A stretch of DNA of 64,000 nucleotides from an uncultured Lachnospiraceae bacterium (GCA_946558465.1 CAMNTM010000003.1:186001-250000), one strand, 5' to 3'; counted from the first letter of the stretch, positions 18,423-27,846 are shown. Made by a program: numbers and translations. Notes: a model not told the origin generated them from the sequence alone.

Positions 18423-19832
18423 TTAGCTTATGCACTGCACCTCTGTTTTGTGGGAAAGCATTACAACCGTCTCAACACTCACCGTCTGCGGAAACATATC
18501 CACCGCTCTGCCCTTCATCAGCTCATATCCACATCTCCGCAAAAATTTTACATCTCTAGCCAAAGTTGCCGAGTCACAACTCACATACACAATCCTATCC
18601 GGCTGCATGTCTGCTATCGTCTGAAGCAGAGCCTCGTCACATCCCTTACGCGGAGGATCTACCACTATTACATCCGCATGCGCTTTTTCTCCGCCATGTT
18701 TTTCCTCATATTTTCTATAATATTCCGGCAGAATCTCCTCCGCTTTACCTACATAAAACCGGACATTTTCTATTCCGTTAATCCGTGCATTATTTTTCGC
18801 ATCCTCTATCGCCTGGGGTACAATCTCTACGCCATATACCTTCTTCGCACGCTGTGCCAGAAAAAGAGAGATTGTCCCAATCCCGCAATATAAGTCCCAC
18901 ACAATCTCCTCTCCCGTAAGACCTGCATACGAAAGTGCCAGTTCATATAGTCTTTCTGTCTGAACCGGATTTACCTGATAAAAGGAGAGCGGCGATATCT
19001 GATACTCTATATTTCCGATATAGTCCGTAATATAGCTCCTCCCCCACAGCGTACGGACAACATCCCCCATAATAACATTTGTTCTTTTCTTGTTGATATT
19101 CAGAGTTATACTAGTCATTCCATCAAGTGCGGCAAGTCTCTTAACCAGCTCATCGCTGTGAGGAAGCGTATCTCCATTCACAATAAAACTTACCATAATC
19201 TCTTGTGTAGAAAACCCATAACGAATCAATATATGCCGGACCAGCCCTCTATGAGTCTCCTCACAATAGGCCGAAATTCCATATTCCTTCATAAATGCAA
19301 GAAGGATTTTCAAAATTCTCTCATTTACCTCCACGCCAAGTACACAGTCTGTGTTCGGTATTATACTGTGGGTACGGCCGGCATAAAACCCTGTTACAAG
19401 ATTACCTTCCCTGTCTGTTCCGACCGGAAACTGCGCTTTATTCCGGTAATGGAACGGCTCCTCCATTCCCACAATCGGCTCCATAATAGAGGATAATACT
19501 TCCTCAGGAACCTCCCCGATACGCATAAGATTTCCTCTTACCTTTTCCTCCTTAAACCTAAGCTGCCTTTCATAAGCCATCTCCTGAATCTGACAGCCCC
19601 CGCATCTTCTGGCCTGCGGACATACGGGTTTCACACGGCACTCCGATGGAACAAGAATATTCATAAGCCGCGCATATCCATAATTCTTCTTGGCTTTTAT
19701 AATCTTAGCCTCCACTATATCGCCGATAACTGCATCCTTTATAAATAACGTATACCCATCTACCTTTCCGATTCCTTCGCCGCCGGTTCCTATATCTTCT
19801 ATTACAACCTTAACAATGTCATTCTTCTGCAT
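18423..19832 (-). CDS. rlmD: 23S rRNA (uracil-C5)-methyltransferase RlmD/RumA family
   Basis: A 469-residue SAM-dependent enzyme. An N-terminal TRAM domain (residues about 2-60) is followed by the iron-sulfur cysteines C71, C77 and C80, with a further Cys in NTDCVLG. The Rossmann methyltransferase domain shows WDLYCGIGTISL and VVDPPRKGCD, and the catalytic Cys is in YVSCDSATLARD. The family makes 5-methyluridine in 23S rRNA; U1939 versus other positions cannot be told apart. GGAGAA before the ATG at 19832 sets the start. The C-terminus (MLSHKTEVQCIS) resembles the orphan tail beyond the RM genes, so its 3' end may have been exchanged when the island inserted. Confidence 0.88.
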   Translation of the reverse strand: MQKNDIVKVVIEDIGTGGEGIGKVDGYTLFIKDAVIGDIVEAKIIKAKKNYGYARLMNILVPSECRVKPVCPQARRCGGCQIQEMAYERQLRFKEEKVRGNLMRIGEVPEEVLSSIMEPIVGMEEPFHYRNKAQFPVGTDREGNLVTGFYAGRTHSIIPNTDCVLGVEVNERILKILLAFMKEYGISAYCEETHRGLVRHILIRYGFSTQEIMVSFIVNGDTLPHSDELVKRLAALDGMTSITLNINKKRTNVIMGDVVRTLWGRSYITDYIGNIEYQISPLSFYQVNPVQTERLYELALSYAGLTGEEIVWDLYCGIGTISLFLAQRAKKVYGVEIVPQAIEDAKNNARINGIENVRFYVGKAEEILPEYYRKYEEKHGGEKAHADVIVVDPPRKGCDEALLQTIADMQPDRIVYVSCDSATLARDVKFLRRCGYELMKGRAVDMFPQTVSVETVVMLSHKTEVQCIS

Positions 19833-19875
19833 AAATATTCTCCACTCTCTTAATTTGGGACAGGACAATGGACAA

Positions 19876-19913
19876 TTGGGGACGGGGTAAAATGAATTTT
19901 ACCCCGTCCCCAA
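19876..19913. repeat. GGAC palindromic repeat, copy 1
   Basis: 18-bp arms containing GGGGACGGGGTAAAAT and its complement around a 2-bp centre. It overlaps the end of yhaM: the last four codons and the TAA stop lie inside it. Copies 2 and 3 are at 27796-27839 and 51263-51298. It can fold into a very stable hairpin and probably terminates transcription. Confidence 0.9.
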
Positions 19914-20849
19914 CACTGTCTTGCGCAAGTTTGACTCAAACAGTCTGTTGTACCCAATCCAGTCATTTGTATGCTTTTCCTTAAATATCTCTGTCAATGT
20001 CTGCATCTTGGCATCTGCACAATCTGCGAAATTAAGTGCCAATGCTTCTGCAAGCGCTGGTTTTTTTGGAGAGCCATACTCAAGCTCACCGTGATGTGCT
20101 ATAATACAGTGCTTGAGTTCACTCGCCAGCTGTTCTGGGAATCCGGGTATCGTACGCACTGCATCACTGACCATCTCTACACCGATAACGATATGCCCTA
20201 AAAGCTGCCCGTCATCTGTATAATCATTTTCCGGAAATGAAGACAGCTCTTTAGTTTTTCCGATATCATGGCAAATCGCCGCCGCATACAGCAGGTCTTT
20301 ATTTAGAATGGGATAAGCGCCTGCCATATACTCACAGAATTTAACTACACTGAGCGTATGCTCTAAAAGTCCTCCTGAAAATCCATGATGTACGCTTTTT
20401 GCCGCCGAATGGGCTTTGAATTTTTTTACAAATTCCATATCCTTTACAAAATAATATTCTACTGCCTGTTTAAGATACGGATTTCCAATCTGCCTGATAA
20501 ATCCAAGAAGCTCCTGGTACATGCTGTCTGTGCTTTTTTCTGTCGTCGGCATATAGTCCGCCGGTATGTATTCGCCTTCAGACGCTTTTCGTATCTGCTT
20601 GATATTTAGCTGGAGATTATTATTATAGCTGATAACATCTCCGTATACCTCTATAAAATCCATCTCTTCATACTCTGCTATCCCGCTGGAATTTGGATCC
20701 CACACCTTTCCGTCAAGCGTCCCTGTCTTATCCTGCAGAATCAGATTGTCATAAGGCTTTCCATTTCGCGTCTCTGCAGAACGCTTCCCCTTGCACAAAT
20801 ATATATTTCGTATCGTCTCTCCTTCTACTAACGTATTTACATATCTCAT
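19899..20849 (-). CDS. yhaM: 3'-5' exoribonuclease YhaM family (OB fold + HD domain)
   Basis: A 316-residue protein, close to B. subtilis YhaM (about 314). Residues about 10-90 form a nucleic-acid-binding OB fold (KPYDNLILQDKTGTLDGKVW). Residues about 160-285 form an HD metal hydrolase domain with H in GGLLEHTLSV, the HD pair in AAICHDIGKT, and later H residues in LGHIVIG and IIAHHGE. YhaM trims RNA or DNA 3' ends. The last four codons (L-G-T-G) and stop come from the GGAC palindrome, so the native C-terminus has been replaced or slightly extended. It lies in a run of minus-strand genes between the HtrA-like gene and rlmD. Confidence 0.9.
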   Translation of the reverse strand: MRYVNTLVEGETIRNIYLCKGKRSAETRNGKPYDNLILQDKTGTLDGKVWDPNSSGIAEYEEMDFIEVYGDVISYNNNLQLNIKQIRKASEGEYIPADYMPTTEKSTDSMYQELLGFIRQIGNPYLKQAVEYYFVKDMEFVKKFKAHSAAKSVHHGFSGGLLEHTLSVVKFCEYMAGAYPILNKDLLYAAAICHDIGKTKELSSFPENDYTDDGQLLGHIVIGVEMVSDAVRTIPGFPEQLASELKHCIIAHHGELEYGSPKKPALAEALALNFADCADAKMQTLTEIFKEKHTNDWIGYNRLFESNLRKTVLGTG

Positions 20850-20908
20850 AATCTATACATGCCTTTCTATATTGTCCTTTATGCTCTTCTTGACGTTCAC
20901 TCGCCGTT

Positions 20909-22174
20909 TCATTCCTTCGTCCCTACAACTACTGTAAAATCTATATCCACATATTCTCCGCCGGCTCCCTGGCGGCAGCCCTTCAGTATAATTCTGTTTC
21001 CGGGAACTTTTTTCATCAACACCCCATGATAACCGCTGACTGTACTGGTTTCACTGCCATCCACGCTGGTTATAATATCCCCGCTCTGAATTCCTGCCGC
21101 CATCGCCGGTGAATCGGCCTCAACCTCCGTCACATAAATCCCCTCCGGAAATTCTTCCATCTCCTCTGTCACATCTACGCCGCACAATCCTGTATAAGGT
21201 ACTCCTGCACCATTAGACAAAAGCTCAATCATTTCCTTTATATCTGAAATTCCATAGCCTGCTATTTGATTTCTGCTGTTTTCATCCAGAATTTTCTGGT
21301 CTATAATTCCAATGATTTCTCCACGGATATTTGCAATTACCCCGCTTCCTGCACCTGCACCGGCAATATCTGTATAGATAATACTGAACCGTCCGTCTGA
21401 AAATTCCATATAAGTTCTGTCCGAGGCCACAATTCCGTAGCTGACTGCATTCGCATAACCGAAGGGCTTACCGAGAACAATCGCCGTGTCTCCCATCCCT
21501 ACAGCATTTGAGCTGCCAAGCGTGGCAACCTCTATTCTTGACCAGGTTTCCCCCGATATCTTCTCACGCGGAACCCCATAAACACACAGCCCCAGGTTCC
21601 CCTCCCGGCGCTTTACTGATGCCTCATATTTTTCTCCATCTGCAAAAGTCACCAAAATCTGCTCTGCATCTCGTACTGGCAGCATCTTCCCCAACACCAG
21701 AAGCTCTCTGCTGTTATCTGCCACAATAATGCCGGATATGCTGCGGCTGCTGTCATTCAGCTCCTTTGTCCAATCACCGTCACCGGTAACTCCGCTGATT
21801 TCTACAACACTCTTATTTGTTTCCTTTGCGACTCCCTTCAGAGACTGCAGCATCTCCCTGTAGCTGTCTGTATCAAGAACTGGTCTTTCCTCTTCCTTAA
21901 CTTCCTCCTCAGGCTTCTGATCCTCTTCCTCTTCCTCATCCTTCGGAATCGTAACCTGCTCAGGGCCGCCTTCAAACTTACTTTCAATCCAGGGTCTGAA
22001 TGCGTAAAAACTAAAACAGGCAACAATCCCAAATACAAAACCAAAACTGATTACACGTACAATATCACTTTTCAGCTTTTTTCTGCTGCCCGCTTCATCT
22101 TTAATTACTTCCTGCAAAAAAGAATACTCTTCCTGAGCCTCCTGCTCCTCTTCCGGCCTGTTCCGTTCTTCCAT
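20909..22174 (-). CDS. HtrA/DegP-like membrane protein with PDZ domain, catalytically inactive
   Basis: A 421-residue protein. It has an acidic N-terminus, one membrane segment (residues about 50-70), an acidic linker, a trypsin-like fold (about 105-300) and a C-terminal PDZ domain (about 325-415, with VEADSPAMAAGIQSGDIITSVDG). The fold is recognisable (SGIIVADN, VTFADGEKYEASV, GKPFGYANAVSYGIV), but all three catalytic positions appear lost. The NNHV block is replaced by LGKML, DLAVLKI by NLGLCVY, and GNSGGP by AGAGSGV. It is probably a pseudoprotease that binds misfolded or partner proteins at the cell surface. The start at 22174 follows AAAGGAG; 18 codons upstream is a poorer start. A promoter lies at 22208-22236. 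Confidence 0.8.
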   Translation of the reverse strand: MEERNRPEEEQEAQEEYSFLQEVIKDEAGSRKKLKSDIVRVISFGFVFGIVACFSFYAFRPWIESKFEGGPEQVTIPKDEEEEEDQKPEEEVKEEERPVLDTDSYREMLQSLKGVAKETNKSVVEISGVTGDGDWTKELNDSSRSISGIIVADNSRELLVLGKMLPVRDAEQILVTFADGEKYEASVKRREGNLGLCVYGVPREKISGETWSRIEVATLGSSNAVGMGDTAIVLGKPFGYANAVSYGIVASDRTYMEFSDGRFSIIYTDIAGAGAGSGVIANIRGEIIGIIDQKILDENSRNQIAGYGISDIKEMIELLSNGAGVPYTGLCGVDVTEEMEEFPEGIYVTEVEADSPAMAAGIQSGDIITSVDGSETSTVSGYHGVLMKKVPGNRIILKGCRQGAGGEYVDIDFTVVVGTKE

Positions 22175-22207
22175 ACTGCACCTGTTCTCCTTTGCACTCC
22201 CTTCTAT

Positions 22208-22236
22208 AGTATACCGTATCCCCCGCAAATGTTCAA
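22208..22236 (-). promoter_or_regulatory. Promoter of the HtrA-like gene
   Basis: TTGAAC (22231-22236), a 17-bp spacer and TATACT (22208-22213) on the minus strand, in the divergent gap with mutS2. Confidence 0.6.
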
Positions 22237-22311
22237 CATATATTGGAATTGCCTGCGATTTATCCTTTCCTTTACATTATAAATAGGGTAGAATAGGTCT
22301 AGGTGATGATT

Positions 22312-24687
22312 ATGAATAAGAAAACATTTACAAAACTAGAATATAACAAAATTATAGAGCTTCTTACAGAGTACGCCTCCTCCTTTGGCGGAAAGGAAAG
22401 GTGCCGTAAGCTTAAACCTAAGATTTCCATAGATGAAATTACCTCTGCACAAGAAGAAACCTCTGCGGCATTTTCACGTATTGTCAAAAAGGGCCGGCCT
22501 TCCTTCGGCGGCTGTGCTCCGGTCAATGATTCTCTGCGGCGGCTGGAAATCGGCGGAAGCTTAGGGAGCGGAGAGCTTCTGCGTATCTGTAAGCTTTTAG
22601 AAACTGCCGGACGTATCAAAGGCTATGGCCGTCCCGATCGCACGGATGACCCGGCTGACTGCCTGGAAAACTATTTTTCTCAGCTTAATCCGGCTGCATC
22701 TCTCACTGCTGAAATCCGGCGGTGTATTCTCGATGAAGACGAAATCAGTGATGATGCAAGCCCGAACCTTAAGCACATCCGCCGTTCTATCGGACAGATG
22801 AACGATAAAGTTCATTCCACGCTTTCCGGTATGGTAAACGGCTCACTGCGTACCTATCTCCAGGACCCGATCATTACAATGCGGGGAGACAGATATTGTC
22901 TCCCGGTCAAGGCCGAATACCGGGGACAGGTCTCCGGTATGATACATGATCAGTCTGCCACCGGCTCCACACTTTTTATTGAGCCGATGGCCGTCGTAAA
23001 CTTGAATAACGACTTAAAGGAGCTATACAGCAGGGAACAGGAAGAGATTCAAGTAATTCTCGCCCGCTTAAGTGCAGATGCTAGTGAATACACCGACAGT
23101 ATACAGGCAGATTATGAGATTCTTACCGTTCTTGATTTTATCTTTGCTAAGGGCGCACTTGCACTGGATATGAATGCCAGCCGGCCAATATTCAACACAG
23201 ATGGCAGAATTCATATCCGCGAAGGACGTCATCCTCTTTTGGATAAACGAAGTGTCGTTCCGATTACTATAACCTTAGGAGATACCTTTGACCTCCTCAT
23301 TATCACAGGACCGAACACCGGCGGAAAGACTGTCTCTCTGAAAACGGTGGGGCTCTTTACTCTGATGGGGCAGGCCGGACTTCATATTCCCGCTCTGGAC
23401 CGTTCCGAGCTGGCTGTTTTTCATGAAGTATATGCAGATATCGGCGATGAGCAGAGTATCGAGCAAAGTCTCAGTACTTTCTCCTCCCATATGACAAATA
23501 TCGTCTCATTTTTAAAAAAGGTAGATAGTAATTCCCTGGTTCTCTTTGATGAACTGGGCGCCGGAACAGACCCGACAGAGGGAGCCGCACTTGCTGCTGC
23601 TATCCTGCAGTATCTTCATGAAAGAGGTATTCGTACGATGGCAACGACACATTACAGTGAGCTGAAGCTATATGCGCTTTCCACCCCCGGAGTAGAAAAT
23701 GCCTGCTGTGAGTTTAACGTAGAAACTCTTCGTCCCACCTACCATCTGCTCATCGGTATTCCCGGAAAGAGCAACGCATTTGCCATCGCAGGAAAGCTGG
23801 GACTTCCTGATTTTATTATTGAAAATGCCAGGGCACAGCTGACTGAACAGGACGAATCCTTTGAAGATATTCTCACAAATCTCGAAACAAGCCGACGCAC
23901 CATTGAAAAAGAGCAGGCTGAAATCGCGTCCTATAAACGCGAGCTGGAACGATTAAAGCAGGAAACTCAAAAAAAACAGGAAAGGCTTGAAGAACAAAAA
24001 GAACGTATCCTTCGAGACGCCAAAGAAAAGGCATTCGCGATTCTTGCAGAAGCAAAAGAAACCGCTGACGAAACCATGCGCAATTTCCATAAATTCGGGA
24101 AAGAAAGCATATCCGCTGCTGAAATGGAGCGTGAGAGAGAACGTCTGCGCAAAAAAATGGAAAGCACACGAGAGGGGCTTAAGCTTGAGGCACAAAAGCC
24201 AAAAAAAAACCATAAGCCGTCTGATTTTAAACTGGGTGAATCCGTAAAGGTACTGAGCATGAACCTGACAGGAACAATCTCCTCTCTTCCGGATGCTAAA
24301 GGAAATGTAGCCGTGCAGATGGGAATTCTGCGTTCACAGGTAAACATTTCCGACTTAGAAATTATAGAGGAAAAGCCCTCTTATCTTCAGAAAAAGGCAA
24401 AGCAAACCAGCAAAGGAAAGATGAAAATGGGAAAATCTCTATCCGTAAGCCCCGAAATCAATCTGCTTGGAAAAACTGTTGATGAGGCAGTCGCTGAGCT
24501 TGACAAATATCTAGATGACGCAAGACTTGCACATCTTTCGTCTGTCCGCATCGTACACGGCAAGGGAACCGGAGCACTGCGCACAGGAATTCATCAATTT
24601 TTAAGACGTCAAAAGCACGTCAAATCATTCCGTCTCGGAGCTTTTGGAGAGGGAGACGCCGGAGTAACAATTGCAGAGCTGAATTAG
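22312..24687 (+). CDS. mutS2: MutS2 DNA mismatch/ribosome-rescue ATPase
   Basis: A 791-residue protein, full family length. The core has MutS domains III and V: Walker A GPNTGGKTVSLKT near residue 333, Walker B LVLFDELGAGTDPTEGAAL near 410, and the signature STFSSHM. A long Lys/Glu-rich coiled coil (about 510-620) follows, then a C-terminal Smr nuclease domain (about 715-791) with the HGKGTGALR motif. MutS2 acts on branched DNA to suppress recombination and, in Firmicutes, has been linked to resolving collided ribosomes. AGGTGA seven bases before the ATG at 22312 selects it over the upstream ATG. A two-component system follows after 20 bp and may be cotranscribed. Confidence 0.95.
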   Translation: MNKKTFTKLEYNKIIELLTEYASSFGGKERCRKLKPKISIDEITSAQEETSAAFSRIVKKGRPSFGGCAPVNDSLRRLEIGGSLGSGELLRICKLLETAGRIKGYGRPDRTDDPADCLENYFSQLNPAASLTAEIRRCILDEDEISDDASPNLKHIRRSIGQMNDKVHSTLSGMVNGSLRTYLQDPIITMRGDRYCLPVKAEYRGQVSGMIHDQSATGSTLFIEPMAVVNLNNDLKELYSREQEEIQVILARLSADASEYTDSIQADYEILTVLDFIFAKGALALDMNASRPIFNTDGRIHIREGRHPLLDKRSVVPITITLGDTFDLLIITGPNTGGKTVSLKTVGLFTLMGQAGLHIPALDRSELAVFHEVYADIGDEQSIEQSLSTFSSHMTNIVSFLKKVDSNSLVLFDELGAGTDPTEGAALAAAILQYLHERGIRTMATTHYSELKLYALSTPGVENACCEFNVETLRPTYHLLIGIPGKSNAFAIAGKLGLPDFIIENARAQLTEQDESFEDILTNLETSRRTIEKEQAEIASYKRELERLKQETQKKQERLEEQKERILRDAKEKAFAILAEAKETADETMRNFHKFGKESISAAEMERERERLRKKMESTREGLKLEAQKPKKNHKPSDFKLGESVKVLSMNLTGTISSLPDAKGNVAVQMGILRSQVNISDLEIIEEKPSYLQKKAKQTSKGKMKMGKSLSVSPEINLLGKTVDEAVAELDKYLDDARLAHLSSVRIVHGKGTGALRTGIHQFLRRQKHVKSFRLGAFGEGDAGVTIAELN

Positions 24688-24707
24688 ATTTAAGCAGGAG
24701 GACAACA

Positions 24708-25412
24708 ATGGTAAATAAACAAAAAATTTTAATTGTAGACGATGATGAAAATATTGCAGAGCTCATTTCCTTATATCTTACAAAGGAATGCTTTGATACA
24801 ATGATGGTTCACGACGGTGAAAAGGCTTTGACTGCTTTCGACACCTACCATCCAAATCTGATTCTTCTTGATCTGATGCTTCCGGGGATTGACGGATATC
24901 AGGTATGCCGGGAGATACGTGCCCACTCCGATATACCAGTCATCATGCTCTCCGCCAAAGGTGAGGTCTTTGATAAAGTATTGGGTCTTGAACTGGGTGC
25001 CGATGATTACATTATGAAGCCTTTTGACTCAAAGGAACTTGTAGCGCGCGTTAAAGCAGTTCTCCGGCGTTATCAGGCTATACCAAAATCCGATGCCGCA
25101 TCCTCTGAAAAAGGAAAGTGTGTGGAATATCCCGGCATTATAATCAACCTGACCAATTATTCTGTTATCGTTGACGGACAGAACGTAGATATGCCTCCAA
25201 AAGAATTAGAACTGCTTTATTTTCTCGCCGCTTCTCCTAATCAGGTTTTCACGAGAGAACAGCTTTTAGATCAGATCTGGGGCTACGAATATATCGGCGA
25301 CACTCGTACAGTGGATGTCCATATCAAACGCCTTCGGGAGAAAATCAAAGACCACAGTGAATGGAGCCTTGCCACCGTATGGGGAATTGGATATAAATTC
25401 GAAGCAAAATAA
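24708..25412 (+). CDS. OmpR/PhoB-family response regulator
   Basis: A 234-residue regulator with a receiver domain (acidic DDD at 11-13, phospho-Asp D55 in LLDLMLPGIDG, Lys in IMKPFD) and an OmpR-type winged helix (residues about 135-232, YLGDTRTVDVHI-like segment YIGDTRTVDVHIKRLREKI). GCAGGAGG precedes the ATG. It is followed after 11 bp by its likely cognate kinase. The stimulus and regulon are unknown. Confidence 0.93.
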   Translation: MVNKQKILIVDDDENIAELISLYLTKECFDTMMVHDGEKALTAFDTYHPNLILLDLMLPGIDGYQVCREIRAHSDIPVIMLSAKGEVFDKVLGLELGADDYIMKPFDSKELVARVKAVLRRYQAIPKSDAASSEKGKCVEYPGIIINLTNYSVIVDGQNVDMPPKELELLYFLAASPNQVFTREQLLDQIWGYEYIGDTRTVDVHIKRLREKIKDHSEWSLATVWGIGYKFEAK

Positions 25413-25423
25413 AAGGAGCCGGC

Positions 25424-26836
25424 ATGAAGAGTACTCTTTATCTCAAGTTTATAATTATATATTTGATTTTCGGCTTTTTAAGCATTTTCACAGCTGCCAC
25501 ATTAACTGCGGGGCTTATTTCAGAGCCGCTGGAAAAATCTGCTGCTTCAGATTTATATCTGGAGGCTAACATGATGGCTTCAGATTACCTTCCCGGCTAT
25601 TTTTCTGAACAGGCAACACTGAATAATGTCCATATGCAGCTGTCCGGTATTAAAACACACCTGAATGCTTCTGTCTGGTTCGTAGACCGCGGCGGAAAGA
25701 TGATTACCTCTGCTCAGTCTGAGGGCTTTCCTTCTGCGCCCTACGATATTGAGAATTTCAATCCTGCTGAAACCGGAAGTAAAAAATATCTAATCGGCGA
25801 TTACCATGATTATTTTGAGGACGATGTCATGACAGTTATCGCCCCGGTAGTTCAGGAATACTCTACACAAGGCTATCTTCTGATTCACAAAAGCCTGGCG
25901 GATCTTGAACAGACTCAGCATATACTTATGCGTGCTGTCTATATCACACTTTTTGTTATATACCTCCTTTCCTTCGTGATACTTCTAGCCTTTCACTTTT
26001 TTATATACCGGCCTCTTAGACGCATAACTGAGGCCGCAAAACAATATGCCTCCGGCAATCTTGATTATGAGATTCCTGTCAATACTGAAGATGAGATGGG
26101 ATATCTCTCTGCCTCCCTGAACTATATGTCCTCACACCTGAAGGATATGGAGGATTATCAGAAAAAATTTATTGCAAATGTATCCCATGATTTCCGCTCT
26201 CCTCTTACCTCAATCAAGGGCTATATAGAAGCGATTGCAGATGGTACAATCCCAACAGAGCTGCAGGAAAAATATTTAAAAATTATCTTATTTGAAACCG
26301 AACGTCTGACGGACTTAACGCAGGATCTTCTTACTTTGAACGAATTTGACACACAGAACCTTCTGTTAAATAAAGAAGCATTTGATATTCACGAGATGAT
26401 TAAAAGTGTTGCCGAATCCTTTGAAGGCAGCTGTACCCAGAAGAAAATATCTATAGAGCTTATTTTCGCAACAAAGCATCTTGTAGTGTCCGCTGATAGA
26501 CGAAAAATCCAGCAGGTTTTGTATAACCTGCTGGATAATGCCATAAAATTCAGTGATGCAGACTCTATCATTACTATCGAAACAACTGAGCGAGGCGATA
26601 AGGTCTATATCTCTGTCAAAGATTATGGTATCGGTATTCCCAGAAATGCACTAAATAAAATCTGGGAGCGTTTTTATAAATCTGATCTTTCCCGCGGGAA
26701 AGACAAAAAAGGAACCGGGCTTGGTCTCGCTATTGTTAAGGAAGCCATTCAGGCCCACGGAGAAAATGTTAATGTTGTCAGTACCGAAGGAGTGGGGACT
26801 GAGTTTATATTTTCTCTTACAAAAGCTTCGGTATAA
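25424..26836 (+). CDS. Sensor histidine kinase (two membrane segments, HAMP)
   Basis: A 470-residue kinase. Membrane segments at residues about 8-30 and 170-194 enclose an extracytoplasmic sensor of about 140 residues. A HAMP domain (about 195-245), HisKA with phospho-acceptor H255 (NVSHDFRSPLTSIKGY) and HATPase_c (N box LYNLLDNAIKF, GIGIP, GTGLGLAIVK) follow. AAAGGAGCC precedes the ATG. It is the partner of the OmpR-type regulator just upstream. It ends four bases before the convergent coiled-coil gene, with no visible terminator between. Confidence 0.93.
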   Translation: MKSTLYLKFIIIYLIFGFLSIFTAATLTAGLISEPLEKSAASDLYLEANMMASDYLPGYFSEQATLNNVHMQLSGIKTHLNASVWFVDRGGKMITSAQSEGFPSAPYDIENFNPAETGSKKYLIGDYHDYFEDDVMTVIAPVVQEYSTQGYLLIHKSLADLEQTQHILMRAVYITLFVIYLLSFVILLAFHFFIYRPLRRITEAAKQYASGNLDYEIPVNTEDEMGYLSASLNYMSSHLKDMEDYQKKFIANVSHDFRSPLTSIKGYIEAIADGTIPTELQEKYLKIILFETERLTDLTQDLLTLNEFDTQNLLLNKEAFDIHEMIKSVAESFEGSCTQKKISIELIFATKHLVVSADRRKIQQVLYNLLDNAIKFSDADSIITIETTERGDKVYISVKDYGIGIPRNALNKIWERFYKSDLSRGKDKKGTGLGLAIVKEAIQAHGENVNVVSTEGVGTEFIFSLTKASV

Positions 26837-26840
26837 TTCC

Positions 26841-27743
26841 TTACTCTACCCTGATATCTACGCCTTTGACTGATATCTCTTCTATCTGGGCATCTTTATA
26901 TGCAGCCTGGGCTTTTGCACGCTTTACTTTCATAGCCTCCGGTGATGTCTCGGCCTCCATACGAGTCATTTCTCTCTTAGCGGAAGCATATTTAAGCTTC
27001 TGTTTCACGGATTCCGCAGCAGCCTGCTGCACTGTTTTTTCGCTCTCTGTTTTTACAGCTTCTATACCCTTTCCAGCTTCTGTTTTTCTATCCTCTATGT
27101 CATCTGCCCTTTCCGTCTCTTCTGCTGCATCCTCTGCAGGATCTTTGATATTCATCTCGTCTTCCTCTGCTTCCTTAAGCTCCTTTTCGGCCTCAGCCCT
27201 CTCCGCCTCTGTCGGAAGCTTGGCATATCTGCCGCTTTCTACAAATTCTCTCGTAGATTCTTCAAGCGCCATATGTTTATAATGCTCCTGCATAATTAAT
27301 TCAAACTTTTTTTCTTCCGGAATTACCGGATTATTCTTAATACTATTCACAGCGTTCAAGGAGCTGGCCGTATGCACCATCCGTACACGCTGTACCTCCT
27401 CTTTTGTTTTACATCTTTTCAGTTCTTTTTCATAGCTCTCCTGCTCAGCCTGCATAGCTTTTATCTTTTGATACTTCTGAGGGTCCGTTTTCTGCAAATA
27501 TTCCATCTCCTCTGCAGTAAGCTTCTGGCCGCTTTTAAGCTTCAAATCAATCTGGCTGCTCATTTTAGCCGATCCATCTGCACTGGCCTTACGGATATCC
27601 TCCGCCTGCTTCCGAACCGGGTCAGTAATGCTTGTTCTTCCGTCAGAAGAGAAATCATTGTTCTCCTTTTTCTGCTGCCATTTCATCTGCATTCCAAGAT
27701 TTTTTGTATATGCACTCAGGCTTCCCATTGTAAAGAAATTCAA
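26841..27743 (-). CDS. Charged coiled-coil protein of unknown function
   Basis: A 300-residue protein with no signal peptide or membrane segment. It begins MNFFTMGSLSAYTKNLGMQM and is rich in Glu, Lys and Ala, with long predicted helices (for example about 75-125 and 180-270). I do not recognise a family. The start is TTG at 27743 because GGAGG lies seven bases upstream; the next in-frame ATG is too far from it. It has no operon partner; the GGAC repeat copy 2 lies upstream. In style it resembles the coiled-coil protein at 59.0 kb, though no clear homology is visible. Confidence 0.7.
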   Translation of the reverse strand: MNFFTMGSLSAYTKNLGMQMKWQQKKENNDFSSDGRTSITDPVRKQAEDIRKASADGSAKMSSQIDLKLKSGQKLTAEEMEYLQKTDPQKYQKIKAMQAEQESYEKELKRCKTKEEVQRVRMVHTASSLNAVNSIKNNPVIPEEKKFELIMQEHYKHMALEESTREFVESGRYAKLPTEAERAEAEKELKEAEEDEMNIKDPAEDAAEETERADDIEDRKTEAGKGIEAVKTESEKTVQQAAAESVKQKLKYASAKREMTRMEAETSPEAMKVKRAKAQAAYKDAQIEEISVKGVDIRVE

Positions 27744-27795
27744 ATCAGACACCTCCCTCTTCAAAATAAAACATTCCCTTATAATCTATATCGTC

Positions 27796-27839
27796 CAGTT
27801 GGGGACGGGGTAAAATTCATTTTACCCCGTCCCCAACTG
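27796..27839. repeat. GGAC palindromic repeat, copy 2
   Basis: 21-bp perfect arms (CAGTT plus GGGGACGGGGTAAAAT) around a 2-bp centre. It begins seven bases past the stop of the Xaa-Pro peptidase gene on the minus strand, and probably acts as its terminator. Confidence 0.9.
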
Positions 27840-27846
27840 CCTTTTA

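Noticed and set aside
14695-18480. Exact attachment-site repeats flanking the RM island
   Set aside because: The two rlmD-like tails match at the protein level but differ at many bases; I could not find an identical direct repeat at both ends.
27628-27813. Plus-strand frame ending in L-G-T-G at the second GGAC repeat
   Set aside because: It is antisense to the coiled-coil gene start and only shares the repeat-encoded end by chance of the palindrome.
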